Origin: Sphingobacteriales bacterium
GTDB lineage: Bacteria; Bacteroidota; Bacteroidia; Chitinophagales; Chitinophagaceae
DNA length: 45,279 bases
Assembly: GCA_900299255.1 (NCBI GenBank)
Contig: OMJB01000040.1
Span: 1 to 45,279, forward strand
Direction of reading: 5' to 3'
Within the stretch, counting starts at the first letter, position 1. The number at the start of each line of letters is the position of its first letter. A model generated the notes under the pieces. It had not been told where the DNA came from and ran no database searches. It was given only the letters and a program-made list of their open reading frames with translations. A program made the position numbers and the translations under genes. Positions 18,051-26,200 of this stretch are shown in pieces.

Positions 18051-18320
18051 ATTGTCATGGTCAGCTTGCCGGGCCTTGTCATGGTGAGCTTGCCGAACCT
18101 TGCCATGGCGAGCTTGGCCTTGTCGTGGTGAGCTTGCCGAACCATGACATGTTGAGGTTTGAAACTTCAGCTCACTTGCCCCCCTGTCCCAATCTAACAG
18201 AGATACCTAACGATTGGCAATGATCCTGGCCGTGTCATGGTGAGCCTGCCGGACCTTGTCATGGTGAGCCTGCCGAACCATGACATGTTGAGGTTTGAAA
18301 CTTCAGCCCCTCTGCTCCAA
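18051..18320. repeat. Cluster of palindromic intergenic repeats, two related arrays
   Basis: A ~24-bp unit, consensus CTTGTCATGGTGAGCTTGCC plus GAAC, occurs about four times in 18051-18143 and twice in 18228-18277. Both arrays end with the same ~29-bp tail (CATGACATGTTGAGG, then TTTGAAACTTCAGC). Unit and tail form an inverted repeat; for example GTCATGGT (18258-18265) pairs with ACCATGAC (18277-18284). The cluster lies in a 447-bp gap (17938-18384) between mbnH and a small ORF. Short frames across it are not protein-like. Confidence 0.85.
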
Positions 18321-18384
18321 ATGCCCAACCAACAGATATACACAGCAATAGACAATAGGTCAAAATAACCTATTTTTACTCCAC

Positions 18385-18555
18385 ATGGAAAAAGTTATCT
18401 ACGCCACCACAGAAGAAGCCCGCAATGCCGCATTCGAAATGGAAAAAGCGCGGATGGTGCTGGAGAAAAATGGCGTACTGAGCAAAAAATACAATGCCCT
18501 TATCAAAAAGCGCATCAGGCGGATCATTACCACCTATAAGATTCAGGTGTATTGA
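18385..18555 (+). CDS. Small charged hypothetical protein, 56 aa
   Basis: Starts ATG GAA AAA and ends TGA at 18555. The product is rich in Lys, Arg, Glu and Ala and looks mostly helical, with a basic C-terminal third (KKRIRRIITTYK, residues 41-52). No signal or membrane segment. It begins right after the repeat cluster and 48 nt before the DUF421 gene, same strand. The composition (no low-complexity, credible start) suggests a real small protein, perhaps nucleic-acid-binding, but no family was recognised. Confidence 0.6.
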   Translation: MEKVIYATTEEARNAAFEMEKARMVLEKNGVLSKKYNALIKKRIRRIITTYKIQVY

Positions 18556-18603
18556 AATAAGCAACATTGATTAGTTGTTTTACTTTTACTGCAAATTATT
18601 TTC

Positions 18604-19119
18604 ATGCCCGTTATTTATCCTTACCTCATCATCTGCCTCAGGTCTGTCGCTATTTATTTGTTTATAGTCATTGCCATACGCCTGTTCGGCAAAAAAGAAT
18701 TGTCCCTGTTGTCCATCACTGACCTCGTGTTCATCCTCCTCATCAGCAATTCAGTGCAGAATGCAATGGTGGGTCAGGATACCTCGCTTATGGGAGGTAT
18801 TGTTGCTGCACTCGGCCTGTTTATTTGCAATGCCATTTTCCGTTACTTCCTGCTCAGGTCTAAGAAATTCAGCGAGGCTATGGAGGGCGAAAAAATTGTA
18901 CTGGTTGTTGATGGCAAACTGCTCAAAAAAGGGCTGGCGCAGGCTAAGATGAACAAAGAGGAAGTAGAAATGGTTGTACGTGAGCATGGTGTGCAGGAAA
19001 TCGAAGATGCCAATCTGGTGGTACTGGAAGTAGACGGCAACGTGAGTGTACTGTCAGATGACTACAACAAAAAAACCATACATCGCCGCAAAAAGCCGCA
19101 GATATCCCATAATCCCTGA
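18604..19119 (+). CDS. DUF421 / YetF family membrane protein
   Basis: 171 aa. The N-terminal part has three hydrophobic helices (about 5-25, 38-52, 60-85) holding the family motif VIAIRLFGKKELSLLSITDL (22-41). The C-terminal cytoplasmic domain carries LVVDGKLLKKGL and later ANLVVLEVDGNVSVL, as in YetF-type proteins. Function in Bacteroidota is unknown; in Bacillus, YetF/YrbG-type relatives form spore-membrane components. Short relatives of about 170 aa are common in this phylum. It is preceded by the 56-aa ORF and followed by rpsU after its own promoter. Confidence 0.88.
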   Translation: MPVIYPYLIICLRSVAIYLFIVIAIRLFGKKELSLLSITDLVFILLISNSVQNAMVGQDTSLMGGIVAALGLFICNAIFRYFLLRSKKFSEAMEGEKIVLVVDGKLLKKGLAQAKMNKEEVEMVVREHGVQEIEDANLVVLEVDGNVSVLSDDYNKKTIHRRKKPQISHNP

Positions 19120-19155
19120 ACAATTATCCAAATCGGACCGGCTTTTCGGATGCTT

Positions 19156-19189
19156 CACGTCCCTTTCGGGGAGGACGGGAAGGGCTTCC
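19156..19189. repeat. Dispersed intergenic repeat, copy 1
   Basis: CACGTCCCTTTCGGGGAGGA then CGGGAAGGGC. A related copy is at 45003-45032; over 30 aligned bases 21 match, the best conserved part being AGGACGGGA. Both lie in gaps downstream of plus-strand genes and contain a small internal hairpin. Confidence 0.4.
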
Positions 19190-19208
19190 ATTGTTTTCTG
19201 AAATTATT

Positions 19209-19239
19209 TTTGCTCAAATGAGATAAAATACTACCTTTG
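19209..19239 (+). promoter_or_regulatory. rpsU promoter, Bacteroidota type
   Basis: TTTG (19209-19212), 19-bp spacer, TACCTTTG (19232-19239), a full consensus match. The start codon is 32 nt further on, giving a leader of about 25 nt. Confidence 0.85.
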
Positions 19240-19270
19240 CACTCCCCAAAGACCAAAAGGGGTTTTTAAC

Positions 19271-19468
19271 ATGCTGATAATAGATTCAAAAGATTGCGAA
19301 AACATTGACAAGGCGCTCAAAAAGTATAAGAAGAAATACGAGAAATCTCGTGTACTGAACCAGCTTCGCGAACGCCAGTCGTTTACAAAACCTTCTATTC
19401 GCCGCAGAACCGAAGTGCTGAAAGCTGTTTACAAGCAGCAGATGGCTAACGGTGCCGCTGGAGAATAA
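19271..19468 (+). CDS. rpsU: 30S ribosomal protein S21
   Basis: 65 aa, the typical size. It is a small, very basic protein of the 30S subunit platform that takes part in initiation. The sequence shows the family pattern: an acidic N-terminal strand with IDSKDCENIDKALKKYKKK (4-22), then RVLNQLRERQSF and RRRTEVLKAVYKQ. In Bacteroidota, S21 and the anti-Shine-Dalgarno region have been linked to regulation of S21 itself. The order rpsU-xer-hpf is common in the phylum. Confidence 0.95.
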   Translation: MLIIDSKDCENIDKALKKYKKKYEKSRVLNQLRERQSFTKPSIRRRTEVLKAVYKQQMANGAAGE

Positions 19469-19491
19469 TCTTCAGGTTGCATAAAAATATA

Positions 19492-19523
19492 TTTGTTCCC
19501 GCTATTGTAAATTCGTAAATTTA
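19492..19523 (+). promoter_or_regulatory. Candidate xer promoter embedded in the rpsU terminator
   Basis: TTTG (19492-19495), 20 bp, TAAATTTA (19516-19523), one base off consensus. The -7 element overlaps the loop and right arm of the hairpin at 19498-19533. The transcript would have a leader of only about 10 nt. Confidence 0.45.
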
Positions 19524-19533
19524 CAATAGCGGG
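19498..19533 (+). terminator. rpsU terminator, 16-bp perfect hairpin
   Basis: CCCGCTATTGTAAATT (19498-19513) pairs perfectly with 19518-19533 around a CGTA loop, followed by TTTT. It lies 29 nt after rpsU and ends 6 nt before the xer start codon, so read-through transcripts would place the xer ribosome site against this stem. Confidence 0.85.
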
Positions 19534-19539
19534 TTTTAT

Positions 19540-20430
19540 ATGTTTGACGAACGGCTCATAGATTTTTTACAGTTCCTACGGTTTGAAAAACGTTATTCTG
19601 CTCATACACTTACGGCTTACCAGCACGATATTGAGCAATTCCGCGATTACCTGTCTTCAGAATTCGGCATTAGAGAACTGAAAATCGTCACCCATTTCCA
19701 TATCAGGGGCTGGCTGGCCGGCATGAAAGGGGTAAAACATACTGCTCGTACCATCAACCGCAAGATTTCGAGCCTTAATTCATATTATAAATACTTATTA
19801 AAACACGGCTTTGCCGACAAAAACCCGGTGAGGCAGCTCCACGCACAGCGGTTGCCTGAGCGGTTGCCTGTGTTTCTTAAGGAATCCGAGTCCGGCCATC
19901 TGCTCAATGAAGTGGCATATGATGAGGGCTTCAAAGGCTTTACCGACCGGCTTATCTGCGAGCTGTTTTACGCTACAGGTATACGCCGCAGTGAATTATT
20001 GCAGCTCAAGGAAAATGATATAGAATGGAGCCTGCGCCAGATACGTATACTGGGCAAGGGCAATAAAGAACGGCTCATACCCGTTAGCCCCGCAATGCTC
20101 GATGATCTCCGCGATTATATTACAGAGAAAAAGAAACTGGAAGTATACAACGATCAGTACCTGTTCAATCTTGAATCAGGCGAACCGCTCTATGCAGGCT
20201 ATATATACCGTACTGTTACCCGGTACATGGCTCAGAGTACTACTTTACAGAAAAAAAGCCCGCACGTATTGCGCCATACCTTTGCTACGCATCTGCTCAA
20301 TAATGGCGCCAACATACAAGCTATTAAAGACCTCCTGGGCCACAGCAGCCTTGCCGCTACCCAGGTGTACACGCACAATAATATTGGTAAATTAAAAGAG
20401 ATACATAAACAAAGTCATCCTCGCGGGTGA
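19540..20430 (+). CDS. xerC: Tyrosine recombinase, XerC/XerD type
   Basis: 296 aa, standard size. It probably resolves chromosome dimers at dif with a second Xer protein. An N-terminal SAM-like core-binding domain (about 1-90, FEKRYSAHTLTAYQHDI) is followed by the catalytic domain with all six expected residues: Arg149 (ATGIRRSEL), Lys173 (LGKGNKE), His242 and Arg245 (HVLRH), His268 (LLGHSS) and Tyr277 (QVYTH). Its position between rpsU and hpf matches the housekeeping xer gene of Bacteroidota rather than an integrase of a mobile element. XerC versus XerD cannot be separated safely by eye. Confidence 0.88.
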   Translation: MFDERLIDFLQFLRFEKRYSAHTLTAYQHDIEQFRDYLSSEFGIRELKIVTHFHIRGWLAGMKGVKHTARTINRKISSLNSYYKYLLKHGFADKNPVRQLHAQRLPERLPVFLKESESGHLLNEVAYDEGFKGFTDRLICELFYATGIRRSELLQLKENDIEWSLRQIRILGKGNKERLIPVSPAMLDDLRDYITEKKKLEVYNDQYLFNLESGEPLYAGYIYRTVTRYMAQSTTLQKKSPHVLRHTFATHLLNNGANIQAIKDLLGHSSLAATQVYTHNNIGKLKEIHKQSHPRG

Positions 20431-20457
20431 TATTTATTCACAATAAAACAGCAAAAT

Positions 20458-20760
20458 ATGAACGTTAAGATTCAGACAGTGCATTTCGACGCAGACAGCA
20501 AACTTATTGAACATGTAAATGCCAAGATCGAGAAACTCAAAACTTTCCACGATAAAATAATAGGTGCCGAGGTTTACCTCAAACTCGACAATAACTCACA
20601 CCAGGTGCGCGACAAAGTAGCCGAAATAAAAGTGCATGTACCCAAGCATTCTTACTTTGTAAAACACCAAAGCAAAAATTTTGAAGAGTCTTTTGATGTA
20701 GCCTTCAGTTCTTTGGTTAATCAGGTAAAACGCCAGAAAGAAAAACACCTCACTCACTAA
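20458..20760 (+). CDS. hpf: Ribosome hibernation promoting factor (short HPF/RaiA family)
   Basis: 100 aa, the short form without the C-terminal dimerisation domain. These proteins bind the decoding region of the 30S subunit during stress and block translation. The fold is visible as the beta-alpha-beta-beta-beta-alpha pattern: KIQTVHFDADSKLIEHV, then EVYLKL, VAEIKVHVPKHSYFV, and SFDVAFSSLVNQVKRQKEKH at the end. It starts 27 nt after xer and is probably in the same transcript; a terminator follows. The tRNA/tuf genes that often come next in relatives are absent. Confidence 0.9.
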   Translation: MNVKIQTVHFDADSKLIEHVNAKIEKLKTFHDKIIGAEVYLKLDNNSHQVRDKVAEIKVHVPKHSYFVKHQSKNFEESFDVAFSSLVNQVKRQKEKHLTH

Positions 20761-20808
20761 GAGCGAAAATTCAAAACAACAATAAAATTGGGCGCAAGCC
20801 TCAAACAG

Positions 20809-20831
20809 GCACCTCAGAAACGGGGTGCTTT
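20809..20831 (+). terminator. Terminator of the xer-hpf operon
   Basis: Seven-pair stem (20809-20815 / 20822-20828, one G-T pair), 6-nt loop, followed by a run of T from 20829. It lies 48 nt after the hpf stop. Confidence 0.72.
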
Positions 20832-20960
20832 TTTTATAACTTCATACAGTATATATAAAGAATAAAAGAATACATTTGATATGAGTCACTCCAGTCGTTG
20901 CTGGTCTATTCCTGCCTGTAACCCGCGCTAGGCATCACCCTCAGAAATCAGTAAATAACC

Positions 20961-21269
20961 ATGAATAAACTACTGCCATTATTATTGCTCACATTGTCAG
21001 GTTGCCGTATCTATAAGGAGCCTTCACAGGTGCCCCTTTCTAAATGCAATATGGAAATTGCGGATAGCGTTGCTGACAGATATCTTTTAAATTATGGGGT
21101 CAACCTTTCATTATATGACCGGCATACAACCGTATGGGATGACGACACAGGCTCATATTATATATGGTATATTAAAAAGGGTCACAATCCTAACATTACT
21201 GGTGGTGGTTGCGATTTTTATATAACAAAAAAAAGTTGCATTATCATGAAAAGCACTGCATGGCAATAA
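20961..21269 (+). CDS. Small hypothetical lipoprotein
   Basis: 102 aa. Lipoprotein signal: LLLLTLSGC with Cys15. The mature part (ADSVADRYLLNYGVNLSLYD, then YYIWYIKKG and a Gly-rich turn before CDFYI) recalls NTF2-fold immunity-type lipoproteins of Bacteroidota, but the match is by pattern only. A lone TACATTTG at 20871-20878 could be its -7 box; no -33 element was found. Interval 20832-20960 holds nothing else. Confidence 0.62.
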   Translation: MNKLLPLLLLTLSGCRIYKEPSQVPLSKCNMEIADSVADRYLLNYGVNLSLYDRHTTVWDDDTGSYYIWYIKKGHNPNITGGGCDFYITKKSCIIMKSTAWQ

Positions 21270-21429
21270 TAATTCAGCTGCCAGTATTACTCAGTAAAAA
21301 AAATAGCGTGCTGCATACCTCGCTTCAAAAGATGTGCCACAGTTACAGGCCCTATTTCCAGCCTGCTGCCTTCAATTTTGACCTCTAAAAGCTTAAAATA
21401 AAAGAGAAGTACTATCAACAGTAGGAAAC

Positions 21430-21678
21430 ATGAAAGCACTATTTATATTCACATTAGTATTTTTATTAGGTTGTTCAATACACAGGCCGCAACGTGCGCA
21501 GGTACGCCATACCGAGCTGTTCGATCACCTCAACTCCCCCGACGAACCCAGCACATTTAAACGTTCTACCTGGAGGCAAAATATGAATCCGGTATTTATA
21601 TTCCTGCGTTTTTTCTACCTCAGGTACAAATGGCTCAAGTGTACATGGCAATTGAAATTTAAGCACTTCGGTCTTTGA
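21430..21678 (+). CDS. Chimeric 82-aa ORF: lipoprotein signal joined to a glycosyltransferase-like tail
   Basis: The first 15 residues form a lipoprotein signal (LVFLLGCS, Cys15). From about residue 26 the protein resembles the last ~50 residues of the neighbouring glycosyltransferase: DHLNSPDEPSTFKRSTWRQN here versus DQVNSSNEPSTFKRNFWRES there, then aromatic, Arg/Lys-rich ends in both. No catalytic domain is present. It may be the remnant of a second glycosyltransferase gene after deletion, with a chance or captured signal, or a small functional protein. It ends 21 nt before the glycosyltransferase start. Confidence 0.55.
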   Translation: MKALFIFTLVFLLGCSIHRPQRAQVRHTELFDHLNSPDEPSTFKRSTWRQNMNPVFIFLRFFYLRYKWLKCTWQLKFKHFGL

Positions 21679-21699
21679 TAAAAAACCTACTTTTATACC

Positions 21700-22479
21700 A
21701 TGATTGATGCTTATCATTTTCCCGGGCTTACTTTACTGATCACACATTATAACCGCAGCCGCTCGCTGGAAAGGCTGCTTACCAATTTCCGCAATCTGAA
21801 CTGCCATTTCGATGATATTGTAGTGTCTGACGACGGCAGCAAACCGGAGCATGTAGCATATATAAAAACACTGCACAGCAAGTTTTCTTTCCGCCTGATT
21901 GAAACACCAAAGAACCGTGGGCTGGGCAACAACATCAACAAAGGTCAGGATGCCGTTACTACACCCTATACTGTCTACATTCAGGAAGATTTTGTGCCAC
22001 TGGCACCATTCCCACCTAAGCTGCAGGAGGCACTGCAGTTTATGAATGAGCGGCCTGATCTGGATATGGTTCGCTTCTACGCTTATTTCAAATACCCCTA
22101 CCTCACACCTGTTCGAAACGGATTCTCAAAAATGCGTTTCAGTATTTTATATCCCGGCTATAAAAAGTTCTATGCCTACAGCGACCATCCGCATCTGAGG
22201 CGCAGTAATTTTCTTGAAAAATTTGGCCGCTATCCCGAAGGTGTTAATGTCGAAGTATCTGAATATGGTATGATGATGTCTTTCCTGAAAAACAAAGGCA
22301 AAGCACTATTTTACGATGATCACAAAAGCCTCCTCGATCAGGTCAACTCCAGCAACGAACCCTCAACTTTTAAACGCAACTTCTGGCGCGAAAGCAATAA
22401 CGCGCTCATAGCCGCCTCCCGCTACCTCTTCCGCCATCTGAAGTTCAACTACAATTACTTCAAAACTAAAGCCAGGTAG
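21700..22479 (+). CDS. Family 2 glycosyltransferase
   Basis: 259 aa. GT-A fold enzyme that transfers a sugar from a nucleotide-sugar donor. The N-terminal nucleotide-binding pattern is LLITHYNRSRSLERLL (12-27), DDIVVSDDGSKPEH (38-51), NRGLGNNINKG near 73-83, and VYIQEDF as the DxD-like metal site. The C-terminal part is aromatic and basic, without membrane helices. The acceptor cannot be deduced; no polysaccharide cluster surrounds it. The tail is partly duplicated in the preceding ORF. A terminator follows at once. Confidence 0.82.
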   Translation: MIDAYHFPGLTLLITHYNRSRSLERLLTNFRNLNCHFDDIVVSDDGSKPEHVAYIKTLHSKFSFRLIETPKNRGLGNNINKGQDAVTTPYTVYIQEDFVPLAPFPPKLQEALQFMNERPDLDMVRFYAYFKYPYLTPVRNGFSKMRFSILYPGYKKFYAYSDHPHLRRSNFLEKFGRYPEGVNVEVSEYGMMMSFLKNKGKALFYDDHKSLLDQVNSSNEPSTFKRNFWRESNNALIAASRYLFRHLKFNYNYFKTKAR

Positions 22480-22495
22480 GCAACTGAATTAATCA

Positions 22496-22523
22496 GCTTA
22501 CAGATTTATCTGCAAGCATTTTT
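22496..22523 (+). terminator. Terminator of the glycosyltransferase gene
   Basis: Ten-position stem with one mismatch (22496-22505 / 22508-22517), TT loop, followed by ATTTTT. It begins 17 nt past the stop. Confidence 0.7.
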
Positions 22524-22754
22524 CAGTGGCATGGTGGCCGTTTATTTGCTGCAAACTGATTTTTTATACAAATGGATGTAACTGTTGACTCATAAACAAT
22601 AAACGTACACCCTTCCAAAATTCGGAAAACACTTCCATATTTCAGCCTTTTTTAAACCATGCCAATTTACAAATAATTGATTATCAATCTCTTACAATTA
22701 TGGTAAGCGTTTTGCAATAGTGTAATCACAATCGCACACACTAAAACGCAGCAT

Positions 22755-22973
22755 ATGAGCAAATTTAACTACTCTCAGGAATCAGGCACTGCCTACAGCC
22801 TCAGCGACTTAGATATGCACTACAACTCGAGTGCAATCAACACGCTCGAATCAAACCGCCAGTCTCAGGAAATTGCCAATCAGGCCAACAGCCTCAGATT
22901 GATTCAGAACACGGTAATAATTATTATCGCAGCAGTATTTACGCTGGCGGTAATTGCAGAATTTATCATATAA
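22755..22973 (+). CDS. Small single-pass membrane protein, hypothetical
   Basis: 72 aa. A polar N-terminal half (SQESGTAYSLSDLDMHYNSS, then a Gln/Asn-rich stretch) precedes one C-terminal transmembrane helix (about 52-72, VIIIIAAVFTLAVIAEFII). It looks like a tail-anchored protein. No family was recognised. It stands alone: 275 bp upstream and 248 bp downstream carry no genes, apart from terminators. Reality as a gene is likely given the regular start and composition. Confidence 0.55.
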   Translation: MSKFNYSQESGTAYSLSDLDMHYNSSAINTLESNRQSQEIANQANSLRLIQNTVIIIIAAVFTLAVIAEFII

Positions 22974-23164
22974 TCCTTTAAGCCTGGCAGCACATCCATG
23001 ATCATTTGCACCATTTGCCTGCTTCTAAATGCTATCAGAAAACGATACGCACTACTACAACCAAAGTGCGTTTCAGTGCAGCAAAGTACAGGTGCCAATG
23101 TGTACACCAGTGCATAGGGCGTAGTTCTTTTTTTTCAACACCGTTACACCAAAACACAAAAAAA

Positions 23165-23200
23165 GAAGCGGCTGCAGTTGTGAAAAACTGCGGCCGCTTC
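23165..23200 (-). terminator. Terminator of the NHL-repeat T9SS gene
   Basis: 15-position stem with one G-T pair (23165-23179 / 23186-23200). On the minus strand it is followed by TTTTTT. It lies 22 nt past the stop at 23222. Interval 22974-23164 holds nothing else recognised. Confidence 0.78.
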
Positions 23201-23221
23201 ATTTAAGCTAATATCCTGGCC

Positions 23222-26200
23222 TTATTGTATTACTATCCTCGATGTGTACTTTCCACTATTGGCAGATGCCGTGATGAAATACATGCCTGATGGTATATTC
23301 AGTTTCACATCGGTTGCTTTATTTGTAGTCGCCTGGAAGCTGTACACCGTTTCACCTATCATGTTTGTAATCGTTACGTCAGCTGTTTCACTAATGTCAG
23401 AAACCAGATTCAGCGTAAAGAATCCTTCACTCGGGTTAGGGAACACTTTCAATTCTGTTGTGGCCGCCTCAACCGGGTTCACACCTACATGGTAGCAGAT
23501 TACATCAGGCACTATGGTCACAACAACTGTAGCAAAACCTGTGCCGCACTGGTTCGTTACTGTATAGGTAATTGTATCAAGCCCCACATGGTTTCCTACA
23601 ACCACTCCCGTAGCATCTATCAGAGCGTTGTCATTTGATGTTGTCCAGTTGCCACCACCTACACTGTTAAACAATGTAGTCATTTGGTCCAGACAAACAG
23701 AATCTTTGCCTCCTATCGCACTCGGAGCAGGCACTGTTATTACATTAACCGTCTGAGTTACAGAAGTTGAGCCGCAGGCATTGGTTACAGTATAATTGAT
23801 ATCTACATTGCCTGTAGAGAGGCCGGTAACAATACCACCCGTTACTGAAGCCGATCCGTTGCTTGTTCCCCATACTCCGCCTGGCAATGCGTCTGCCAGT
23901 GTGATTGTTGCGCCCACGCATACAGTATGGTTCGCACCGGTAATAGCAGGCACTACAGGCACATCTGTAACTGTAATCAGCCTTTTAGCCACAGCAGTTC
24001 CGCACGAATTCACCACGGTATAATAAATAGTATCTGTACCAACTGTTACACCCGTTACAACAGGGCCTAACACTGTAGCACGCCCATTAAACTCACTCCA
24101 GGTTCCTGCTAGTGCTGTATCACCCAGCGTTACATTAGCGCCACGGCACACAGTTGCGGGGCCGGTAATTACACCTGCATGTGGCAGTGGGTTTACCGAT
24201 ACAGGATAAGTTGACACTGCGGTGCCGCAGATATTGGTTACCGTATACACAACCGTATCTAGCCCTGCAGTCAGTCCGTTAAGTATGCCACCGGTCATAG
24301 AGCCATGTGTGCCACGTGTAGACCACACACCACCTGGAGAAAGGTCTGAAAGTGATACGCTTGCAAGTTCGCACACTACTGATGGCCCAACAATGGTTCC
24401 TGAAACAGGCAATGCAACCACGTTTATCGGATAAGTCGCTGTAGCTATGCCGCACAGGTTAGATACGGAATAGCGTATCGTATCTATGCCTGCAGTAATT
24501 CCCGATGTAAGCCCGCCAACCACACTGGCAGAAGGGTTAGATGCACTCCAAAAACCTCCCGGTGCTGCATCTGTCAGCGTTATTGAAGATCCCACACATA
24601 CTGATGTAGGCCCGGTAATGGTACCGGCAACCGGAAAATCTAGTATTGTTACAGGATAATTTACAGAGGCGGCACCACATGCGTTAAACACGGTATAGAT
24701 GATAGTATCCACGCCGGCTACCAAACCTGTTACAACACCACCTACAACGGAAGCATTGGTATTAGAATAATTCCAGAATCCGCCGGGCACAGTTGATGTA
24801 AGCGTAATATTGGAACCCACGCATACTACCGATGGCCCGCTTACCACACCTGCTGTTGGCGTTGATTGCACCGAAATAACATATGTGGATACACCCGTTC
24901 CGCAAGGAAGCGTCACTGTATAACTGATTGTATCAAGCCCAGGAGTCACACCAAGCAGTATACCTCCTGATGTGATAGTCGCATTACCGTTACTGGCTGA
25001 AAATACGCCGCCAGGAGTAGCATTGCTAAATGTTGTTGAAAAACCAACACACACTACCGATGAACCCGTAATTGTACCGGCATCAGGCGTTAGTGTTACT
25101 GTTACCGGCATTGTTGCCGTAGCTGTTCCGCACACATTGGTTACTGTATACGTTATGGTATCAGGCCCCGGCGTCATTCCTGTTACAATACCTCCTGCTA
25201 CCGATGCTTTGCCGGTCATCACGCCCCATGTACCACCCGGAACCGGGTCTGTCAATACGATGGTTGAACCGATACACACACTCACCAGGCCGGAAATTAC
25301 CCCGGCTGATGCCAGCGGATTTACTGTAACTGGCCATACTGCCGAAGAACTGCCGCACGAATTGAATAACGTATACATGATAGTATCAAGTCCTCCTGCA
25401 ATACCGCTCACAATCCCCGCAGGAGTAACAGACGCTTTCCCGGTGGTAACACCCCATGAGCCGCCAGGTGTCGGGTCAGTCAGAGTTATAAGAGATCCAA
25501 CGCAAACATTGTCCAGGCCTGATATACCCGCAACAACCGGCAACGGGTTGACTGTTACCGTAACCGAAACACTTGTTGATCCGCAGGCATTTGATTTAGT
25601 GAAAGTTATATCTGCTGTGCCGGCAGAAACACCCGTTACGAGTCCGCCGGGTGCCACTGAGGCCACACCGGAATTCGAACTGCTCCATGCACCACCATGT
25701 GCAGTATCACTCAAAAATATAGTTGCAGATTCACATACTGTTAAAAAGCCTGAAATCGGGCTTACACCCGGTGCACCTGTGCAATTCGAAACTACTCTGA
25801 TTCTGAAATCATCTGTAATATACAAGTCACCGCTAGGTGCAACAATTACATGATTCGGATTGACATTGGCAGCTGTAGCGGCTATGTTATCTCCATTATA
25901 CGGGCTTAAACCGGTTCCCACAATAGTACTGATGTTGCCTGTTGCTATATCAATCTTCCTTATCCTCCTGTCAGTAGGGTCAGCCACATACACATTGCCT
26001 GCTCGATCCACTGCACAGCCGTATGGCTCAGAAAATGAAGCAGATAACGCAGCCCCCCCATCGCCTCCAAACCCAACAGTTCCATTTCCTGCAAAAGTGT
26101 TGATGTTGCCTGCAAAATCAACAACGCGTATATGCGGGTCATCATAGGTTGCAATGTATAGATTGCCAAATGGGTCCATCGCTACTCCTGTTACACCGGC

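Noticed and set aside
18017-18223. 68-codon frame reading CHGELAxPCHGEL repeats
   Set aside because: It is a translation of the palindromic DNA repeats, not a protein family.
18051-18320. Possible CRISPR array
   Set aside because: Units are directly adjacent or irregularly spaced, without unique spacers of constant length, and no cas genes are present.
20761-20960. tRNA/tuf genes expected after rpsU-xer-hpf in many Bacteroidota
   Set aside because: The interval was read for tRNA-like arms and none was found; only a terminator and a possible -7 box are present.
22660-22700. Fur-like palindrome (TTGATTATCAA)
   Set aside because: The match is short, in AT-rich DNA, and no iron-related gene is adjacent.
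24972-25853. 293-codon plus-strand frame opposite the NHL/Ig protein
   Set aside because: It is an antisense product of regular Thr/Val/Gly-rich repeats, giving artificial Pro/Val/Thr-rich repeats. Similar shadows appear across the other Ig arrays.
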